Assembly (NCBI GenBank): GCA_030064795.1
Contig: JASJEI010000104.1
Span: 1 to 33,940 of the forward strand
Length of the DNA stretch: 33,940 bases
Origin: Pleurocapsa sp. MO_226.B13
GTDB taxonomy: Bacteria; Cyanobacteriota; Cyanobacteriia; Cyanobacteriales; Xenococcaceae
Direction: 5' to 3'
Made by a program: the position numbers and the translations under genes. How positions within the stretch are numbered: position 1 is the first letter of the stretch; each line of letters opens with the position of its first letter. This document shows, piece after piece, positions 1 to 8,181 of the stretch. The notes below the pieces were generated by a model that saw only the letters and a program-made list of their open reading frames with translations, was not told where the DNA came from and searched no databases.

Positions 1-72
1 CCTCTCCTGAGACAAGGATTGGAAGTAACTCCGATTCATTTGTTTTAGATCGTCTTTATCTAACTGAGCCAT
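1..72 (-). pseudogene. N-terminus of an IS66-type transposase, running off the left edge
   Basis: Reading leftwards from an ATG at 72 gives MAQLDKDDLKQMNRSYFQSL and then SQER before the edge. This resembles the opening of IS66-family transposases of cyanobacteria, which start with a short acidic/basic helix and a (Y/F)xxSLSxE stretch. Only 24 codons are visible, so I cannot say whether the gene is intact. An IS at this point would explain why the sensor kinase to the right has lost its 5' end. The family call is from recall of the N-terminal pattern. Confidence 0.5.
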
Positions 73-99
73 ATTCTAAACATACACCACAAAGGCGCA

Positions 100-190
100 G
101 TTGGCTCATTTTTGACTGGGGGGAATGAACGGTTACCGTAAAGTCAAAACCCCGCTCTTGCCGTAAAAATTCCAGGAGTGTTTCAAATAC
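100..190 (-). pseudogene. Scrap of a CheR-type methyltransferase N-terminal domain
   Basis: On the minus strand one frame reads NVFETLLEFLRQERGFDFT (about 189 down to 133). This matches the start of the CheR N-terminal domain in cyanobacterial CheB/CheR-type signalling proteins, usually (D)FExLLxYLkxxRGFDFTGYK. After FDFT the match stops and the frame ends at a stop near 60. Upstream it is closed by a TAA near 220. It is a fragment of about 20 recognisable residues, probably left by IS insertion or deletion. Confidence 0.35.
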
Positions 191-279
191 ATTACTTTCG
201 TTGTGTACATAGCTTCTGTTTTAGCTCTGGCTCGACAAGGTCTTTCTCCACCACCATTTCCTGTTGGCAGTTAATTAAT

Positions 280-301
280 GGACATGGCGATCGCCATGTC
301 C
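280..301. repeat. 22-bp perfect palindrome centred on a HIP1 octamer
   Basis: The sequence GGACATGGCGA followed by its exact reverse complement forms a 22-bp perfect palindrome. It extends the 8-bp HIP1 core GCGATCGC by 7 bp on each side. It lies between two near-identical 18-19 bp direct repeats (about 119-136 and 325-343). Confidence 0.75.
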
Positions 302-506
302 CAAATTTTCCTTGCTTTTTCAGAGGGGGAAATGAACGGTTACAGAAGCGATCCTACAAACCGCCGTCACCGAAAGTCAGAAACTACTACAAACCGAGCG
401 AGTCCTCATCTTCCGACTCGGATCGGATAATTTAGCTACAGTAGTAGCAGAAGCTAGCTCGACTAAAAGCCCTTGTCTCTCTGGTCAAAATTTTGCCTGT
501 AATTTC

Positions 507-1958
507 TTGTCTACCGAATATACCACCCAATCCGAGAGACTACATCCATTGGGAGTCAGCCAAATCATCCCAGAATATTACTTTGTCCCCCCTAGCGATC
601 CGACTCGATCGATCCAACCGCCTCAGTCACAACCGATTAATCTGGTCGCACCAATCTACGTCCGCCATCAACTTTGGGGTTTTTTAGCATTTCATCGTTG
701 TTCCCTACTTCCCCAAACCCCCAACCCCCAATGGCAAGATTTTGAAATCGATATTAGCCAACAGCTAGCAGATCAAATCGGTATTGCGGTTGCTCAAGCT
801 CAATTTATCCGAGAGATGGAAGACTTGGTGGCTGCCAGAACCCAGGAACTCCAAGAGAAAAATCAACAACTCCAGCAAGAAATCGAAGAACGTTTGCAGA
901 TGGAAGAATCTCTCCGCCACAGTCAAGAACAACTGCACCTGATTGCCGATTCTCTACCCGTTCTGATTTCCTATGTAGATTGCGATCGATATTATTGTTT
1001 TAACAATCGCGTCTACGAAGATTGGTTTGGTAAATCCGTCAGCGAAATATGTGGTTCTCATATTCGAGAAGTTTTGGGACAAGAGGCTTATCAACAAATC
1101 ACCAACGAAATTGAGACAGTTTTGTCTGGTCAAAAGATTACCTTTGAAATGCAAATACCATATAAAAATGCTGGTTTGCGCTGGGTTAAAGCCAGCTATA
1201 TTCCCCATCAAGACGAAGAAAGCCAGAAAATACTGGGCTTTTTTGCCCTCATTGAAGATATTAGCGATCGCAAGGCGATCGAACAGATGAAAGATGAATT
1301 TATTTCTGTCGTCAGTCACGAACTGCGTACTCCCCTGACTTCAATTCACGGTTCGTTAAGATTGCTCAATGCTGGTAGAATGGGTTCTCTCAACCAGAAA
1401 AGCCAGAAATTAATCGGACTGGCAGAAAAAAACACCGATCGCCTGGTACGCTTGGTTAACGATATCCTCGATATTCAGCGAATGGATTCGGGTAAAACCA
1501 CTATCGAAAAACAACCCTGTGATGCAGCAGATTTAATCTCTACAGCAGCAGAAACCATGGCAGAACTGGCACATCAACATCAAGTCAAACTAGAGTATCA
1601 ATCCAAATCGATTCCTCTAGTTGCCGACTGCGATCGCATTTTACAAGTCTTTACCAATCTCCTCAGCAATGCGATCAAATTTTCACCCCCCAACAGTACC
1701 GTTAGGATACAAGCAAAAGAACGCCCTAGAGACATCCTCTTTCAAGTAAGCGATCGGGGACGAGGAATTCCATCCAGTAAACTAGAAACTATCTTTGAAC
1801 GCTTCCAACAAGTCGATGTCTCCGATTCCCGCCAAAAACAAGGTACGGGCTTGGGACTGGCTATTTGTCGTCAAATCGTCGAATTGCACCAAGGAAAAAT
1901 CTGGGCAGAAAGCAGCTTGGGCAAAGGTAGCACTTTTTGCTTTACTGTGCCTAAATAG
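507..1958 (+). CDS. GAF-PAS sensor histidine kinase, 5'-truncated
   Basis: Cytoplasmic two-component sensor kinase. From the first usable start (TTG at 507) it has the second half of a GAF domain (to about residue 97), a coiled coil (103-145), a PAS/PAC domain (about 143-256), a HisKA domain with phospho-accepting His271 in SHELRTP, and an HATPase domain with N box NLLSNAIKF (about 384-392), G1 DRGRG and G2 GTGLGLA (446-452). The frame is open upstream only to a TGA at 333-335. Codons 336-506 also read as GAF domain (TEAILQTAVTESQKLLQTER), but there is no ATG or GTG there. The gene therefore looks decapitated rather than mis-started. The response regulator at 2166 is its likely partner. The catalytic core is intact. 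Whether it is expressed is unknown. Confidence 0.85.
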   Translation: MSTEYTTQSERLHPLGVSQIIPEYYFVPPSDPTRSIQPPQSQPINLVAPIYVRHQLWGFLAFHRCSLLPQTPNPQWQDFEIDISQQLADQIGIAVAQAQFIREMEDLVAARTQELQEKNQQLQQEIEERLQMEESLRHSQEQLHLIADSLPVLISYVDCDRYYCFNNRVYEDWFGKSVSEICGSHIREVLGQEAYQQITNEIETVLSGQKITFEMQIPYKNAGLRWVKASYIPHQDEESQKILGFFALIEDISDRKAIEQMKDEFISVVSHELRTPLTSIHGSLRLLNAGRMGSLNQKSQKLIGLAEKNTDRLVRLVNDILDIQRMDSGKTTIEKQPCDAADLISTAAETMAELAHQHQVKLEYQSKSIPLVADCDRILQVFTNLLSNAIKFSPPNSTVRIQAKERPRDILFQVSDRGRGIPSSKLETIFERFQQVDVSDSRQKQGTGLGLAICRQIVELHQGKIWAESSLGKGSTFCFTVPK

Positions 1959-2006
1959 TGGCAGAGGAGGCAGGAGGCAGGGAAAAGGGACAAGGGACAA
2001 GGGCAA

Positions 2007-2096
2007 CTAACTACTAACTACTAACTACTAACTACTAACTACTAACTACTAACTACTAACTACTAACTACTAACTACTAACTACTAACTACTAACT
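2007..2096. repeat. Heptamer tandem array (CTAACTA)n, about 12.9 copies
   Basis: Twelve exact copies of CTAACTA from 2007 to 2090 and a partial thirteenth, between the kinase stop and the response regulator. It follows a purine-rich stretch (ggcaggaggcaggg...caagggacaaggg), typical low-complexity cyanobacterial spacer. The reverse complement of the same heptamer appears at about 25926-25945. Confidence 0.95.
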
Positions 2097-2165
2097 CTAC
2101 AGCCCTCACAATTTACACATACTTATCTGATATCAAATTAAGTGTCAATTCAGATTCGAGAAGTC

Positions 2166-2540
2166 ATGGTATCTAAACGTATTTTGATTATTGAGGACGA
2201 AGAAAGTATTCGGGTACTGGTCAAATTGGCTCTAGAAATGGATCTTGATTGGGAAGTGATCGCTGCTGCTTCTGGTAAAGAAGGTATTGCCACAGCAGCA
2301 CAAGAAATTCCAGACGCAATCTTACTAGATGTGATGATGCCAGAGATGAATGGATTTGAAACTTTTTCCCAATTACAAGCTAATCCCGTTACCGAGTCAA
2401 TTCCAACAATCTTGCTGACCACAAAAACTCAACTTACCGAAGCAGGACGATTACACCAACTGGGAATCAAAGGAATAATTTCCAAACCCTTCGATCCCCT
2501 GACTTTAGAAACTGATATCACCCGAATTCTAAATTGGTAA
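2166..2540 (+). CDS. Single-domain CheY-like response regulator
   Basis: 124 residues, only a receiver domain. Visible are the acidic pair in IEDEES (10-14), phospho-acceptor Asp55 in LLDVMMPEMNG, the switch Thr85/Thr86 in ILLTTKT and Lys107 in SKPFDP. There is no output domain, so it should act through protein contact, as CheY or Rcp1-type regulators do. It lies just downstream of the sensor kinase on the same strand, separated by the heptamer array. I chose the ATG at 2166 (MVSKRILIIEDEE), which gives a standard N-terminus. A GTG at 2142 would add eight residues without homology. Confidence 0.9.
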   Translation: MVSKRILIIEDEESIRVLVKLALEMDLDWEVIAAASGKEGIATAAQEIPDAILLDVMMPEMNGFETFSQLQANPVTESIPTILLTTKTQLTEAGRLHQLGIKGIISKPFDPLTLETDITRILNW

Positions 2541-2552
2541 TTACGCCTTGTA

Positions 2553-2969
2553 TTAGCTAAATAATTCAAATACCTGACGACAAAACAGCTTTAATTGTTG
2601 CTCTGCATCTTCAGTCGGTTGACACTGACCAACACACTGCCAACTATCTATGGTCGAAAATTTCCAAGCTTGTCCTACATGACTAAAGCCACAGGTTTCT
2701 ACTCCGATAAATTTCTCTTCTTTTGCCGTTGGATCTTTATAAAAGCGAATTTGCACCAAAATACTTTTGCTTTGATAACGCCTACTCCAGCCAGGAAAAT
2801 GAAATCCAATATCAATAGAATCAGGATCGACCAATTCGAGGGTATCGGGGTCATTTTTCCAGGGTTTGAGATCGGCCTTGGCATCGGGGAATTGTGCCTT
2901 AAATAAAGTAACTATAGAGGCAATTTTGGTAGCGATATCTAAACCTCTGGCTCTCTCCGATGCGTTCAT
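2553..2969 (-). CDS. Conserved hypothetical protein
   Basis: 138 residues, soluble, no signal peptide or membrane segment. It starts at an ATG with a good Shine-Dalgarno (AAGGAGATTAAAA upstream on the minus strand). The centre is rich in aromatic residues (DSIDIGFHFPGWSRRYQSKS) and a conserved-looking ETCGFSHVGQAWKFSTID follows. I do not recognise the family. It converges on the response regulator with only 12 bp between the stops. Confidence 0.75.
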   Translation of the reverse strand: MNASERARGLDIATKIASIVTLFKAQFPDAKADLKPWKNDPDTLELVDPDSIDIGFHFPGWSRRYQSKSILVQIRFYKDPTAKEEKFIGVETCGFSHVGQAWKFSTIDSWQCVGQCQPTEDAEQQLKLFCRQVFELFS

Positions 2970-3287
2970 TTTTAATCTCCTTCTATTAACCTCTATTTAA
3001 ACAACTGTTTAAACATTTATTAAGTATTAAGTATAAGGATAAATTAGCTTTGCTCGATCTTTCTATCTAGTTTGTTCTATTGACTACTATTTTTTCAAAA
3101 ATTTAACAGTGTGAGCGGGAATTTCTATACCTTTTAAGGTATGGGATAAAAGCCCTAAAGGATTAGCTTCGCGTCAGATCGAACAGTTAAATAGCAATTC
3201 ATGAACTCTTTATACAGCAGGGGTTTTGGCTGTTGTATAATACCCTCAAGTGTAATAAGTCCCCCAGTTTACTAGCGAGTCTAGACG

Positions 3288-3418
3288 TGCTAGTGGACTG
3301 ACACACCTTAAATGTTGCATTAGAAGAGTCCACAGATAAACGCGGATGAACACAGATGATTTGTCTGCTGGATCGATACTCTTGGTTTTTTGAAATGCAG
3401 CAGATAGTCCTTGTTTTT
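3288..3418 (+). repeat. Dispersed intergenic repeat, short copy
   Basis: The stretch starting GTGGACTGACACACCTTAAA, through GAGTCCACAG and AACGCGGATGAACACAGATG, ending near ATAGTCCTTG, matches the reverse complement of 13421-13735 with about 90% identity. In this copy GAGTCCACAG and AACGCGGATG are only 3 bp apart. In the other copy about 190 bp lie between them. The ends GTGGACT and AGTCCAC of the first part are inverted repeats. Confidence 0.8.
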
Positions 3419-3510
3419 GCCCTCCAGAGAGGTTTTGTCAGTCAATCAGCGTCTCCCCAGGGAGCAATAAATCAGAGAATTATGCTAAAGTGCGATCGCC
3501 CGCTCAAAGC

Positions 3511-3534
3511 TTGCTACAGTAATTGCTACAGTAA
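3511..3534 (+). promoter_or_regulatory. Tandem 12-mer upstream of the devA-like gene
   Basis: TTGCTACAGTAA occurs twice in exact tandem, ending 36 bp before the ATG at 3571. A 12-bp period is close to one helical turn, so both copies face the same side of the helix. It could be an operator. It does not match the NtcA consensus GTAN8TAC. Confidence 0.4.
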
Positions 3535-3570
3535 GAGTGAAATCAATTCTTCTTAATTTGGCTCTTAGTT

Positions 3571-4275
3571 ATGAACGAGGGACAATCTATTGAAACAGTG
3601 GTTCAGATTCAAAATTTGAGTCACTTTTTTGGCGAGGGAAAGTTAAGAAAACAAATTCTATTTGATATTGATTTAGTTCTTAATTCGGGAGAAGTGATTA
3701 TCCTCAAAGGCCCTTCTGGTTCGGGTAAAACTACTCTTTTGACTTTGATGGGTGGATTGCGCTCCGCGCAGTCAGGTAGCTTAAAAGTTCTGGGCGAAGA
3801 GTTAGTTGGAGCTAACAAAAACAAGCTAGTAGAAACTAGAAGAAACATCGGTTATATCTTTCAATCACATAATTTATTGTCTTCTTTAACGGCAAAACAA
3901 AACGTGCAGATGTCCCTCGAATTACATGATGGACTGAAAAATTCGGAGATAGAATCAAGAGCGATCGCCTTATTGTCTTCTGTTGGCTTAGAAGAACACA
4001 TTGACTATCATCCTCAAAACCTCTCTGGAGGGCAAAAACAACGAGTGGCGATCGCTCGCGCTCTAGTTTCTCAGCCTAAAATAGTCTTGGCTGATGAACC
4101 AACCGCAGCACTCGATAGTAAATCGGGTCGCAATATAGTCGAATTGATGCAACAATTAGCTAGAGAACAAGGCTGTACGATTTTGATCGTGACTCACGAT
4201 AACCGTATTTTGGACGTAGCAGACCGCATCATTGAACTGGAAGACGGCAGAATTACCCTCGATCGCGATCGATAA
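3571..4275 (+). CDS. devA: ABC transporter ATP-binding protein, DevA type
   Basis: 234 residues, a complete nucleotide-binding domain of the LolD/MacB/DevA class: Walker A GPSGSGKT (47-54), Q-loop in IGYIFQSHNLL (about 98), signature LSGGQKQR (151-158), Walker B IVLADEP (171-177), D-loop and H-loop His209. DevA is the ATPase of the DevBCA exporter, which drives substrate export through a periplasmic adaptor and TolC. Here there is no DevB (adaptor) or DevC (permease) within several kb on either side, so the gene is an orphan in this window and the specific devA name is tentative. It ends one base before the convergent neighbour. Confidence 0.85.
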   Translation: MNEGQSIETVVQIQNLSHFFGEGKLRKQILFDIDLVLNSGEVIILKGPSGSGKTTLLTLMGGLRSAQSGSLKVLGEELVGANKNKLVETRRNIGYIFQSHNLLSSLTAKQNVQMSLELHDGLKNSEIESRAIALLSSVGLEEHIDYHPQNLSGGQKQRVAIARALVSQPKIVLADEPTAALDSKSGRNIVELMQQLAREQGCTILIVTHDNRILDVADRIIELEDGRITLDRDR

Positions 4276-4276
4276 A

Positions 4277-4732
4277 TCAAAGTAGTTCGATATTTCTGAC
4301 CTTACGAATTGTTTGGGGTAAGACTCCTACCATAAGTGCAAAAGCTTCATCGGGTAAATTACTTACTGTTTCGATATCAAACCAGTGTTCAAATTGATTT
4401 AAAATCACCTGCGCTCTTTGTGTCGGTTCGGGATTATCTATAATTTGTTTGGTTAACCTAACCCACTGTCGTCGCATTTTATATGCTTGCTTGCGCTCTT
4501 GAGAATTTTGTGGGGAAACCAAAGACAAATTACCAACTGGAATCACGTTAACTGCGTCTAGATCGAAATGACTACCTACAATTGCTCCAGGCCCAACAAA
4601 TTCGGCATGGTACTTTTTGTAGATTATCAGACCGTTTTTGCGACGTGGGTTGACTATCAATAATTCTTGTGTTTTCAATTTTGATAGAAGTTGGTCGATC
4701 GTAAATTTGTCGATTTTGTTTTGCTGGTTCAC
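4277..4732 (-). CDS. Conserved hypothetical protein
   Basis: 151 residues, GTG start (MNQQNKIDKFTIDQLLSKLK). Soluble and basic, without membrane segments. Features are a KNGLIIYKKYHAEFVGPGAIVGSHF core and a C-terminal half with many charged helices. I do not recognise the family. Its stop lies one base from the stop of the ATPase on the other strand, so the two mRNAs must overlap or share a terminator. Confidence 0.75.
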   Translation of the reverse strand: MNQQNKIDKFTIDQLLSKLKTQELLIVNPRRKNGLIIYKKYHAEFVGPGAIVGSHFDLDAVNVIPVGNLSLVSPQNSQERKQAYKMRRQWVRLTKQIIDNPEPTQRAQVILNQFEHWFDIETVSNLPDEAFALMVGVLPQTIRKVRNIELL

Positions 4733-4859
4733 CCTTTAATTACCATTGCTCAAGTTCAAAACTCTAGCAGATTATCTTAAACTTAGCATCATAATTTCCA
4801 AAAGAACACAAAGATCGAGGGACTTTTTGGACAAAGTTTGGACAAAGTGCGATCGGCAA

Positions 4860-5462
4860 TTAATTGCTTAAATTGTTTTTTTGAAGCAAGAGGCGAGATG
4901 AACAATCAAACCATAAATTTTCCCAGTTCGATTCTACCTGGGAAATTTGATAACCATTTTTGTAGTACAAATGTTTTCCAGATTGGTTGCGCTCTAATAC
5001 ATGAAGGCGAGTTTCTCGATATCCCCAATCAAGAGCAATTTGCTCGCACTTAGCCAAAAGCTTACTACCAATACCCAGCCGACGATATTCTTGCTTGACA
5101 GCCAAATTAGAAATATAGGGATATTGAGGCCCGTTAGACCAAAAAGAAGTCGAACGCAAGGTGATTTCAGCAGTACCAACGATCGCATAGTTGAGATTGG
5201 GTTTGGTCGTATTGCTGGGGTCTGGCTGAGCGAATTTAGCGACTAGACATGAGTAAAGTGGCGAATGAGAACGTAGGCGATAACGTAAATCTTCTTCGAT
5301 CGTAAATTGTAAAAACGGATAAACCCACCTAGCAAATTGAGGAAAGTCATAAAAGCTTTTCGCCAAGACCGAACTAATCGCCCTGGTATCTTTCAGCGCA
5401 GCTAACTGAATAGCTAATTGTGAATGGTTACTGACATTGTTGTCGAGAGATTGTAAAACCAT
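4860..5462 (-). CDS. GNAT-family N-acetyltransferase
   Basis: About 200 residues. It has the GNAT fold signature: ISNLAVKQEYRRLGIGSKLL supplies the acetyl-CoA pyrophosphate loop (R-x-x-G-I-G) after the conserved strand, and LHVLERNQSGKHLYYKNGY is the typical C-terminal motif with the late Tyr. The N-terminal part (DTRAISSVLAKSFYDFPQFARWVYPFLQF) resembles plant/cyanobacterial GNATs. The substrate cannot be read from the sequence. ATG at 5462 was chosen over a TTG directly upstream. Confidence 0.85.
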   Translation of the reverse strand: MVLQSLDNNVSNHSQLAIQLAALKDTRAISSVLAKSFYDFPQFARWVYPFLQFTIEEDLRYRLRSHSPLYSCLVAKFAQPDPSNTTKPNLNYAIVGTAEITLRSTSFWSNGPQYPYISNLAVKQEYRRLGIGSKLLAKCEQIALDWGYRETRLHVLERNQSGKHLYYKNGYQISQVESNWENLWFDCSSRLLLQKNNLSN

Positions 5463-5849
5463 CAAGGAAAAATAAATTTGTTTTGTTAATTATTTTAAGT
5501 GTCGATCGCGACTGGCAGTGAATACGAAGGAGTTTTGTCAGTTGGCGACTGGGGTTGAGGGTAAAGAGCAAAAGACTTTTACTAAGTATGTCTTTTTTTT
5601 ACTAGAGAAAGCCAATCAAAGCAGACTAAATAAAAAGTGAGCTTTTGATGACTTGATTGGGAACAATAGTATTATGCTTTTGCCCTTCAGATAAACTTCC
5701 TATTCCTGAATTCATAACATGACTAAATTATTTTCTTTTTTCACTTTCTTTTTTTACTAAGTATTTTCTCGACCGTTGATGCTATTGACTATGCCACTGA
5801 GAAAAAACTTGGTTTTCTTGATTTTTAACCGCAAACTAGGGTCAAATTA
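5463..5849. other. Divergent intergenic region, 387 bp
   Basis: AT-rich spacer between the divergent GNAT and cyclase genes, with several T-runs and one short inverted repeat (AAAAGTGAGCTTTT, about 5634). It must hold promoters for both genes, but I see no recognisable operator or coding potential. Confidence 0.6.
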
Positions 5850-7604
5850 ATGCTGCAATACAAATATAGTCAATTATTAAATAATTTATCTTGGAAAACA
5901 GTAGGTCAAACTATTGTGAATACTGTTGCTCAACTGTCTGATATCGATGTCGTAATTTTATATCTCGATCGCCGCTCGTCTGAGGACGAACAATATTTTT
6001 TCGGTCAAAAAAAAACAGGAACTGTTCAAATTGACCGCGATTTACTTAAGTTTACAGTATTACACGATTCGGAATTTCCTCTTAAAGATATTTTAATTGT
6101 CGATCGCTATCGAGAAGCTGAATTTCTGGCTCTATCCAAGGTCTTTCGAGCTTGCTTAAAAGCCAAGATTCGCTCGTCGATCTATATCCCCCTATTTTCT
6201 CTAGAAAATCTAACTGCCTCTTTAACTATACATCGTCTTCAAGAGTTAGATTGCTGGCAAAAACAAGAGATACAGGCGATCGAAGTTATGGCAAGTCAAG
6301 CAAATTTGCTAATTTCTCAAATGCTGGCAGGAGAAAGGCTAAAGGAACTAGCTCAAAGAGAAACTACGATTAATCGGATCGTCACTACGATTCGTTCCAG
6401 CTTAGAACCCCCCGTGATGTTTGCTGCAATTGCCAAGGAATTAGGCTCGGCACTGGGGGTTGATGGCTGCACTCTGTCGTTGTGGACGAGGCGCGATCGC
6501 TTTGTTAAATGCGTCGGACTCTATAACCCCCACGAACCACAAAAGATCATTCAAGATTCTCCCGACTGGCAACAGGCGACTACTTCTAGCGTTCCGATTT
6601 CGGAAAATCCGATTTTACAGGCTCTTTTGTACACGAAAAAGCCCGTCTCTTCTGCCGACTTGGAAAAGCAAAAAAACCTGGCTCGTTACGAGCTTCCTTG
6701 GCATTCTAAAGCTAGAGCTTTATTGATCGTACCTTTGATTGTCGAAGCAGAAATTATCGGCAGTATTACCCTCAGACAGAGTGATGCTTCCCGTCATTGG
6801 ACGCAGGCGGAAATAGAACTGGCTGAAGCCGTGGCCGCTCAGGCGGCGATCGCCGTACAACAGGCAAAACTATACCAGACTACTAAAAAACAAGCAGAAC
6901 AACTACAGATTAAAGAACAAAAAGTAAGAGAATTAAATACTTATCTTACCGAATCGGTTCTCAAAAGGTTTTTACCAGCAGCGATCGTCAACAAAGCAGC
7001 AAAAGGCGAACTCTCTCTCGATCTTACTCCCGAACCCCGTCGCGTGACGGTTTTATTCTGCGATTTGGTCGGTTTTACTAATTTATCTAGTCAGTTAGAA
7101 GTACTGCCCCTCGCAGAAATACTCAACGAATATCTCGAAGCCATGACCAAAGCAGTATTCGATCGCGGTGGTACGGTAGATAAGTTTCTGGGAGACGGAG
7201 TGATGGCAATGTTTGGCGCGCCCGAAAATTTATCCTGTCCCGAACAAGCTATAAGGGCGATCGCTACTGCCAAAACTATGTATTCTTATTTAGAACAGTT
7301 GAATCAACGATGGCAAAATCAAATTACAACCTACACTCAAATCCCCGTGCTTCAGATGCGTTGTGGTATTCATCAAGGCAAAGCGGTGGTAGGAATGTTT
7401 GGTGGTGGAAAAAGAAAAGACTATACCGCAGTTGGTAAAGTTGTTAATATTGCTTCTCGCTTACAAAGCGTCGCTGCTCCCAATAGTATTCTGATTTCAG
7501 AAACCGTAGCTAATTGTTTAGCCAATATTAATCGGGAAACAGGGCAAAATTTCCAACTTAAAGGAATCGACCGAGATTTTCGGGCATTTACTATTCCTAT
7601 TTGA
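5850..7604 (+). CDS. cya: GAF-GAF class III adenylate cyclase
   Basis: 584 residues, cytoplasmic. Two GAF-like sensor domains (about 10-155 and 175-340), a coiled coil (340-365) and a class III cyclase domain (398-584). The cyclase domain has every residue needed to make cAMP: metal-binding Asp405 (FCDLVGFT) and Asp449 (FLGDGVMAMFG), adenine-selecting Lys445, Thr526 in DYTAVG where many cyanobacterial enzymes replace the usual Asp, and transition-state Asn533 and Arg537 (VNIASR). The architecture recalls cyanobacterial CyaB-type enzymes, but these GAF domains are divergent (no NKFDE motif seen), so cyclic-nucleotide binding is uncertain. It has no operon partners. Confidence 0.9.
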   Translation: MLQYKYSQLLNNLSWKTVGQTIVNTVAQLSDIDVVILYLDRRSSEDEQYFFGQKKTGTVQIDRDLLKFTVLHDSEFPLKDILIVDRYREAEFLALSKVFRACLKAKIRSSIYIPLFSLENLTASLTIHRLQELDCWQKQEIQAIEVMASQANLLISQMLAGERLKELAQRETTINRIVTTIRSSLEPPVMFAAIAKELGSALGVDGCTLSLWTRRDRFVKCVGLYNPHEPQKIIQDSPDWQQATTSSVPISENPILQALLYTKKPVSSADLEKQKNLARYELPWHSKARALLIVPLIVEAEIIGSITLRQSDASRHWTQAEIELAEAVAAQAAIAVQQAKLYQTTKKQAEQLQIKEQKVRELNTYLTESVLKRFLPAAIVNKAAKGELSLDLTPEPRRVTVLFCDLVGFTNLSSQLEVLPLAEILNEYLEAMTKAVFDRGGTVDKFLGDGVMAMFGAPENLSCPEQAIRAIATAKTMYSYLEQLNQRWQNQITTYTQIPVLQMRCGIHQGKAVVGMFGGGKRKDYTAVGKVVNIASRLQSVAAPNSILISETVANCLANINRETGQNFQLKGIDRDFRAFTIPI

Positions 7605-7693
7605 TAAATTTAGTTATTTTTTTCTTCAAAATTATTTGCCATCAATAGCATCAAATGCTTTAACAAAAAATCAAATTTACTTTAAATTTTTTT

Positions 7694-7912
7694 TTAGCGA
7701 GCTGCTATCGATTCGACTGGATTTTTGGCAACAATTTCAGCCTCAAGGGAAGCTGAATTAAACTTAACATTAGATTTTACGCCCTCTGCTTTTTTGCTCG
7801 CTACATCAGGCATTTCTATGCGACAGCTGGGGCAAAACCAATAGCTGTGACGATTGCTGAGGTGACGTAGCATCGAATCGGAGCAGCAAGGGCAAGAATT
7901 TTTGGCAGGCAT
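7694..7912 (-). CDS. Small zinc-ribbon protein
   Basis: 72 residues with two CxxC knuckles (CPCC at about 7-10 and CPSC at about 27-30) around an aromatic strand HSYWFCPSC. This fits a four-Cys zinc ribbon. The C-terminal half is low-complexity and polar. The role is unknown. Such small ribbon proteins are common in cyanobacteria. No strong RBS precedes the ATG at 7912. Confidence 0.65.
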   Translation of the reverse strand: MPAKNSCPCCSDSMLRHLSNRHSYWFCPSCRIEMPDVASKKAEGVKSNVKFNSASLEAEIVAKNPVESIAAR

Positions 7913-8181
7913 GATTTTTATTTACCGTAATCTAATTAAACAAAAAGTATTTAAAATTTGGTTTATTTGATATATCTTTTTCTAATATAGTGAGGATTCT
8001 ATAAATGTGAGCAAATTGTCAAAAACTGCAACATAGATATCAACAAACCTTAACTTTTGACTCAAGCTCACAGTCACTTTTTAACGACAGATGTTAAAAA
8101 ACCTCAATATTGTCGATCGCAAAATTCAGTCTAGATCGATCGTTAACCAAAACGTGCAAAAAATCTGTAGTTTCGATCGCT
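7913..8181. other. Spacer without recognised genes
   Basis: 269 bp, AT-rich, with three HIP1-like GATCG clusters. Nothing else recognised. Confidence 0.5.

Larger units (their letters stand above)
2970..3570. other. 600-bp spacer with hairpins and repeats
   Basis: No convincing gene. It holds a 16-bp palindrome ATACCTTTTAAGGTAT (about 3129-3144), an inverted repeat ACTAGC...GCTAGT (about 3271-3294), and a repeat element (3288-3418) that recurs inverted at 13421-13735. A tandem 12-mer sits just before the devA-like gene. A 66-codon frame at 3356-3556 has no RBS and overlaps the repeat. Confidence 0.7.

Noticed and set aside
178..435. 85-codon frame on the plus strand
   Set aside because: It crosses the palindrome and out-of-frame GAF sequence; low-complexity product without RBS.
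2007..2096. Possible CRISPR array
   Set aside because: The unit is 7 bp with no spacers; it is a plain tandem repeat.
3511..3534. NtcA-binding site before the devA-like gene
   Set aside because: GTA and TAC occur, but not with the N8 spacing.
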